From Bacteroidota bacterium (lineage in GTDB: Bacteria > Bacteroidota > Ignavibacteria > Ignavibacteriales > Ignavibacteriaceae), in contig JAJYOQ010000198.1 of assembly GCA_021796135.1 (NCBI GenBank), positions 1 through 7,391 on the forward strand: a stretch of 7,391 bases of DNA. The letters are read 5' to 3'. A model generated the notes under the pieces. The model was not told where the DNA came from and did not search any database. It saw only the letters and a program-made list of their open reading frames with translations. Each line of letters starts with the position of its first letter. Position 1 is the stretch's first letter. Shown piece after piece: positions 5,933 through 7,391 of this stretch. Position numbers and translations under genes: made by a program.

Positions 5933-7391
5933 ATTGAATCCTCCTTTACAAACTCTTCTTCATTCTGTTTATACTCATAAGGTGCTGCTTCAATAATAGG
6001 AATATCTATAAAATTTTCGGCAATTGGAGGAGTTTGAATGCTCCATTCAAGTGTCTCTCCCCCCCATATATTATTTTCATTAACGATCTTACCAGATCTT
6101 ATTGATTTTACTAAATTAATAAACATAATAATAAGCCCTAAAACTAGAATCCAAGAACCTACTGTAGATATGATATGATAAGTTTGAAATCTTGGTAAAT
6201 AATGATATGAGCGTCTCGGCATGCCCATCCAACCTAATATTAAAAATGGGAAATAGAGTATATTGAATCCGACAAAAATAATCCAAAAAGCAAACTTTGC
6301 AATTCGCTTATTATACATTCTTCCAAACATTTTAGGCAGCCAATAATGCAGCGCTGCGAAAAGTGCAATACCTGTGCCCCCGAAAACAACATAATGTATA
6401 TGCCCAACAATAAAATATGTTTCAGTCAAGTAAATATCAACATTTAAGGCGCCTTGTATAATGCCTGTAAGACCTCCGATGGAAAAGAGAAAAATAAAAG
6501 CAAGTGCATAAAGCATTGGCGGTTCCAACTCGATTGATCCTTTGTAAAGTGTTGCAGTCCAGTTAAATACTTTAATAGCACTTGGAATTGCTACTAGAAA
6601 AGTTAAAAGCGAAAATATGAATTCAGCATTATTGCTTAATCCGACAGCAAACATATGGTGCGCCCAAACCAATGATCCAAAAACAGCAATTCCGATACTT
6701 GAGAAAGCAATAAATTTATATCCAAAAATAGTCTTGTGTGAAAACACCGGAATAATTTCTGATATTACTCCCATCGCGGGGACTATTATTATATATACAG
6801 CAGGATGAGAATACATCCAAAACATATGTTGAAATAATATTGGATCACCTCCAAGTGAAGGATCAAACAATCCGACTCCAAATACTCTTTCAATAATTAC
6901 TAGTAACAATGTAATTCCCACAATTGGAGTAGCTAAAATCTGTATCCATCCGGTGGCATATAAAGACCAGGCAAACAACGGCATTTTGAACCATCCCATA
7001 CCAGGAGCTCTTAAGCGATGTATGGTAGTTAAAAAATTTACCCCTGTAAGTATTGATGAAAATCCAAGGATAAAAACTGCTGTCAAGGTAAAAATCATAT
7101 TTGTACCGGTACGGACACTATAAGGGATATAAAAAGTCCATCCAGTATCAGCAGCTCCACCAGGTAAAACTATAGATAGCAAAATCATTATACTTCCGAT
7201 AACATAAAGATACCAGGACAATAGATTTAATCTTGGAAAAGCAACATCTTTAGCACCTAACATAATTGGTAAAAAGAAATTTCCAAAAATTGATGGAATT
7301 GCAGGTACAACTACAATAAAAATCATAATTACTCCGTGGAGAGTAAATAGTTCATTATAGGTTTGGGCATCTACAATTGTACCTTGCGGAG
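5929..7391 (-). CDS. ctaD: Cytochrome c oxidase subunit I, A2-type, 5' end cut by window edge
   Basis: Catalytic subunit that reduces O2 to water at a heme a3-CuB centre and pumps protons. 486 residues are visible. The ATG at 7326 is an internal Met: the frame stays open to the right edge and the residues before it (YNELFTLHGVIM) are a conserved core motif whose His (7338..7336) is a heme a ligand. Other sites, with window positions: Asp of GAKDVAFPR, the D-channel entrance; YSHPAVY (6813..6793) with CuB ligand His and the cross-linked Tyr; WAHHMF with two CuB His; Lys in PSAIKVF, the K-channel; GHIHY with the heme a3 His (6402..6400) and heme a His (6396..6394); and MPRR, binding heme propionates. 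The D-channel Glu is Ala, with the upstream Tyr-Ser pair that defines A2-type enzymes. The usual His-Asp Mg/Mn ligands are Thr-Glu (6426..6421). The first gene of the operon visible; anything upstream is unknown. Confidence 0.97.
   Translation of the reverse strand, partial: PQGTIVDAQTYNELFTLHGVIMIFIVVVPAIPSIFGNFFLPIMLGAKDVAFPRLNLLSWYLYVIGSIMILLSIVLPGGAADTGWTFYIPYSVRTGTNMIFTLTAVFILGFSSILTGVNFLTTIHRLRAPGMGWFKMPLFAWSLYATGWIQILATPIVGITLLLVIIERVFGVGLFDPSLGGDPILFQHMFWMYSHPAVYIIIVPAMGVISEIIPVFSHKTIFGYKFIAFSSIGIAVFGSLVWAHHMFAVGLSNNAEFIFSLLTFLVAIPSAIKVFNWTATLYKGSIELEPPMLYALAFIFLFSIGGLTGIIQGALNVDIYLTETYFIVGHIHYVVFGGTGIALFAALHYWLPKMFGRMYNKRIAKFAFWIIFVGFNILYFPFLILGWMGMPRRSYHYLPRFQTYHIISTVGSWILVLGLIIMFINLVKSIRSGKIVNENNIWGGETLEWSIQTPPIAENFIDIPIIEAAPYEYKQNEEEFVKEDSI
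5939..5947 (-). promoter_or_regulatory. Strong ribosome binding site for ctaE
   Basis: Minus strand AAAGGAGGA, nearly a full complement of the 16S rRNA 3' end, six bases before the TTG start of ctaE. It is the strongest Shine-Dalgarno in the window and decides the start: it lies inside the Lys-Glu-Asp codons at the end of subunit I and only makes sense for the TTG at 5932. Confidence 0.85.

Noticed and set aside
6617..6808. Plus-strand open frame of 63 codons
   Set aside because: Antisense to the CuB/heme region of subunit I, one of the most conserved segments in the window.
7324..7326. ATG as the start of subunit I
   Set aside because: The reading frame continues upstream to the edge and encodes the conserved heme a ligand motif (TLHGVIM); this Met is internal and the gene is truncated by the window.
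1..7391. CRISPR arrays, tRNA or rRNA genes, insertion sequences, phage or defence genes
   Set aside because: No spaced direct repeats, no tRNA-like cloverleaf, no transposase or defence motifs were seen; the window is almost fully occupied by housekeeping-type respiratory and glycogen genes.

Overview
The window is an AT-rich stretch with all recognisable genes on the minus strand, so it is best read from position 7391 down to 1. It holds most of an aerobic respiratory operon for a heme-copper (aa3-type) cytochrome c oxidase, followed by a separate storage-polysaccharide gene. Codon use, AT-richness and gene content would fit a member of the Bacteroidota/Ignavibacteriota/Chlorobiota group. 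That placement is inference from general resemblance and was not tested.

Layout in transcription order: oxidase subunit I (ctaD/coxA, 5' end beyond the right edge), subunit III (ctaE, TTG start, 4-base TTGA overlap with subunit I), subunit IV (ctaF), subunit II (ctaC, CuA domain, no fused cytochrome c), heme O synthase (ctaB), and a 409-residue protein with eight predicted membrane helices and a C-terminal class I cytochrome c domain. Gaps between these six genes are -4, 9, 10, 1 and 22 bases, so they almost certainly form one transcript. A 141-base intergenic region (2045-2185) carries a small UUCG-loop hairpin and a possible extended -10 promoter. Beyond it lies a glucan phosphorylase gene (glgP) that runs off the left edge. 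No stretch longer than 300 bases lacks a gene.

Together the operon encodes the four structural subunits of the terminal oxidase, the enzyme that farnesylates heme b on the way to heme A, and a membrane cytochrome c that could deliver electrons to CuA. Heme A synthase, Sco and Cox11-type copper chaperones are not in the window. Subunit I has the Tyr-Ser motif of A2-type oxidases in place of the usual D-channel glutamate.

The points most worth a second look are two. First, the residues that normally bind the non-redox Mg/Mn ion at the subunit I/II interface are replaced in both subunits (His-Asp to Thr-Glu in I, Glu to Met in II). Second, the 8-helix cytochrome c protein belongs to no family I recognise and looks like an internal duplication of a four-helix unit. 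I did not find evidence of a wholly new multi-gene system; the rest is a conventional oxidase locus.
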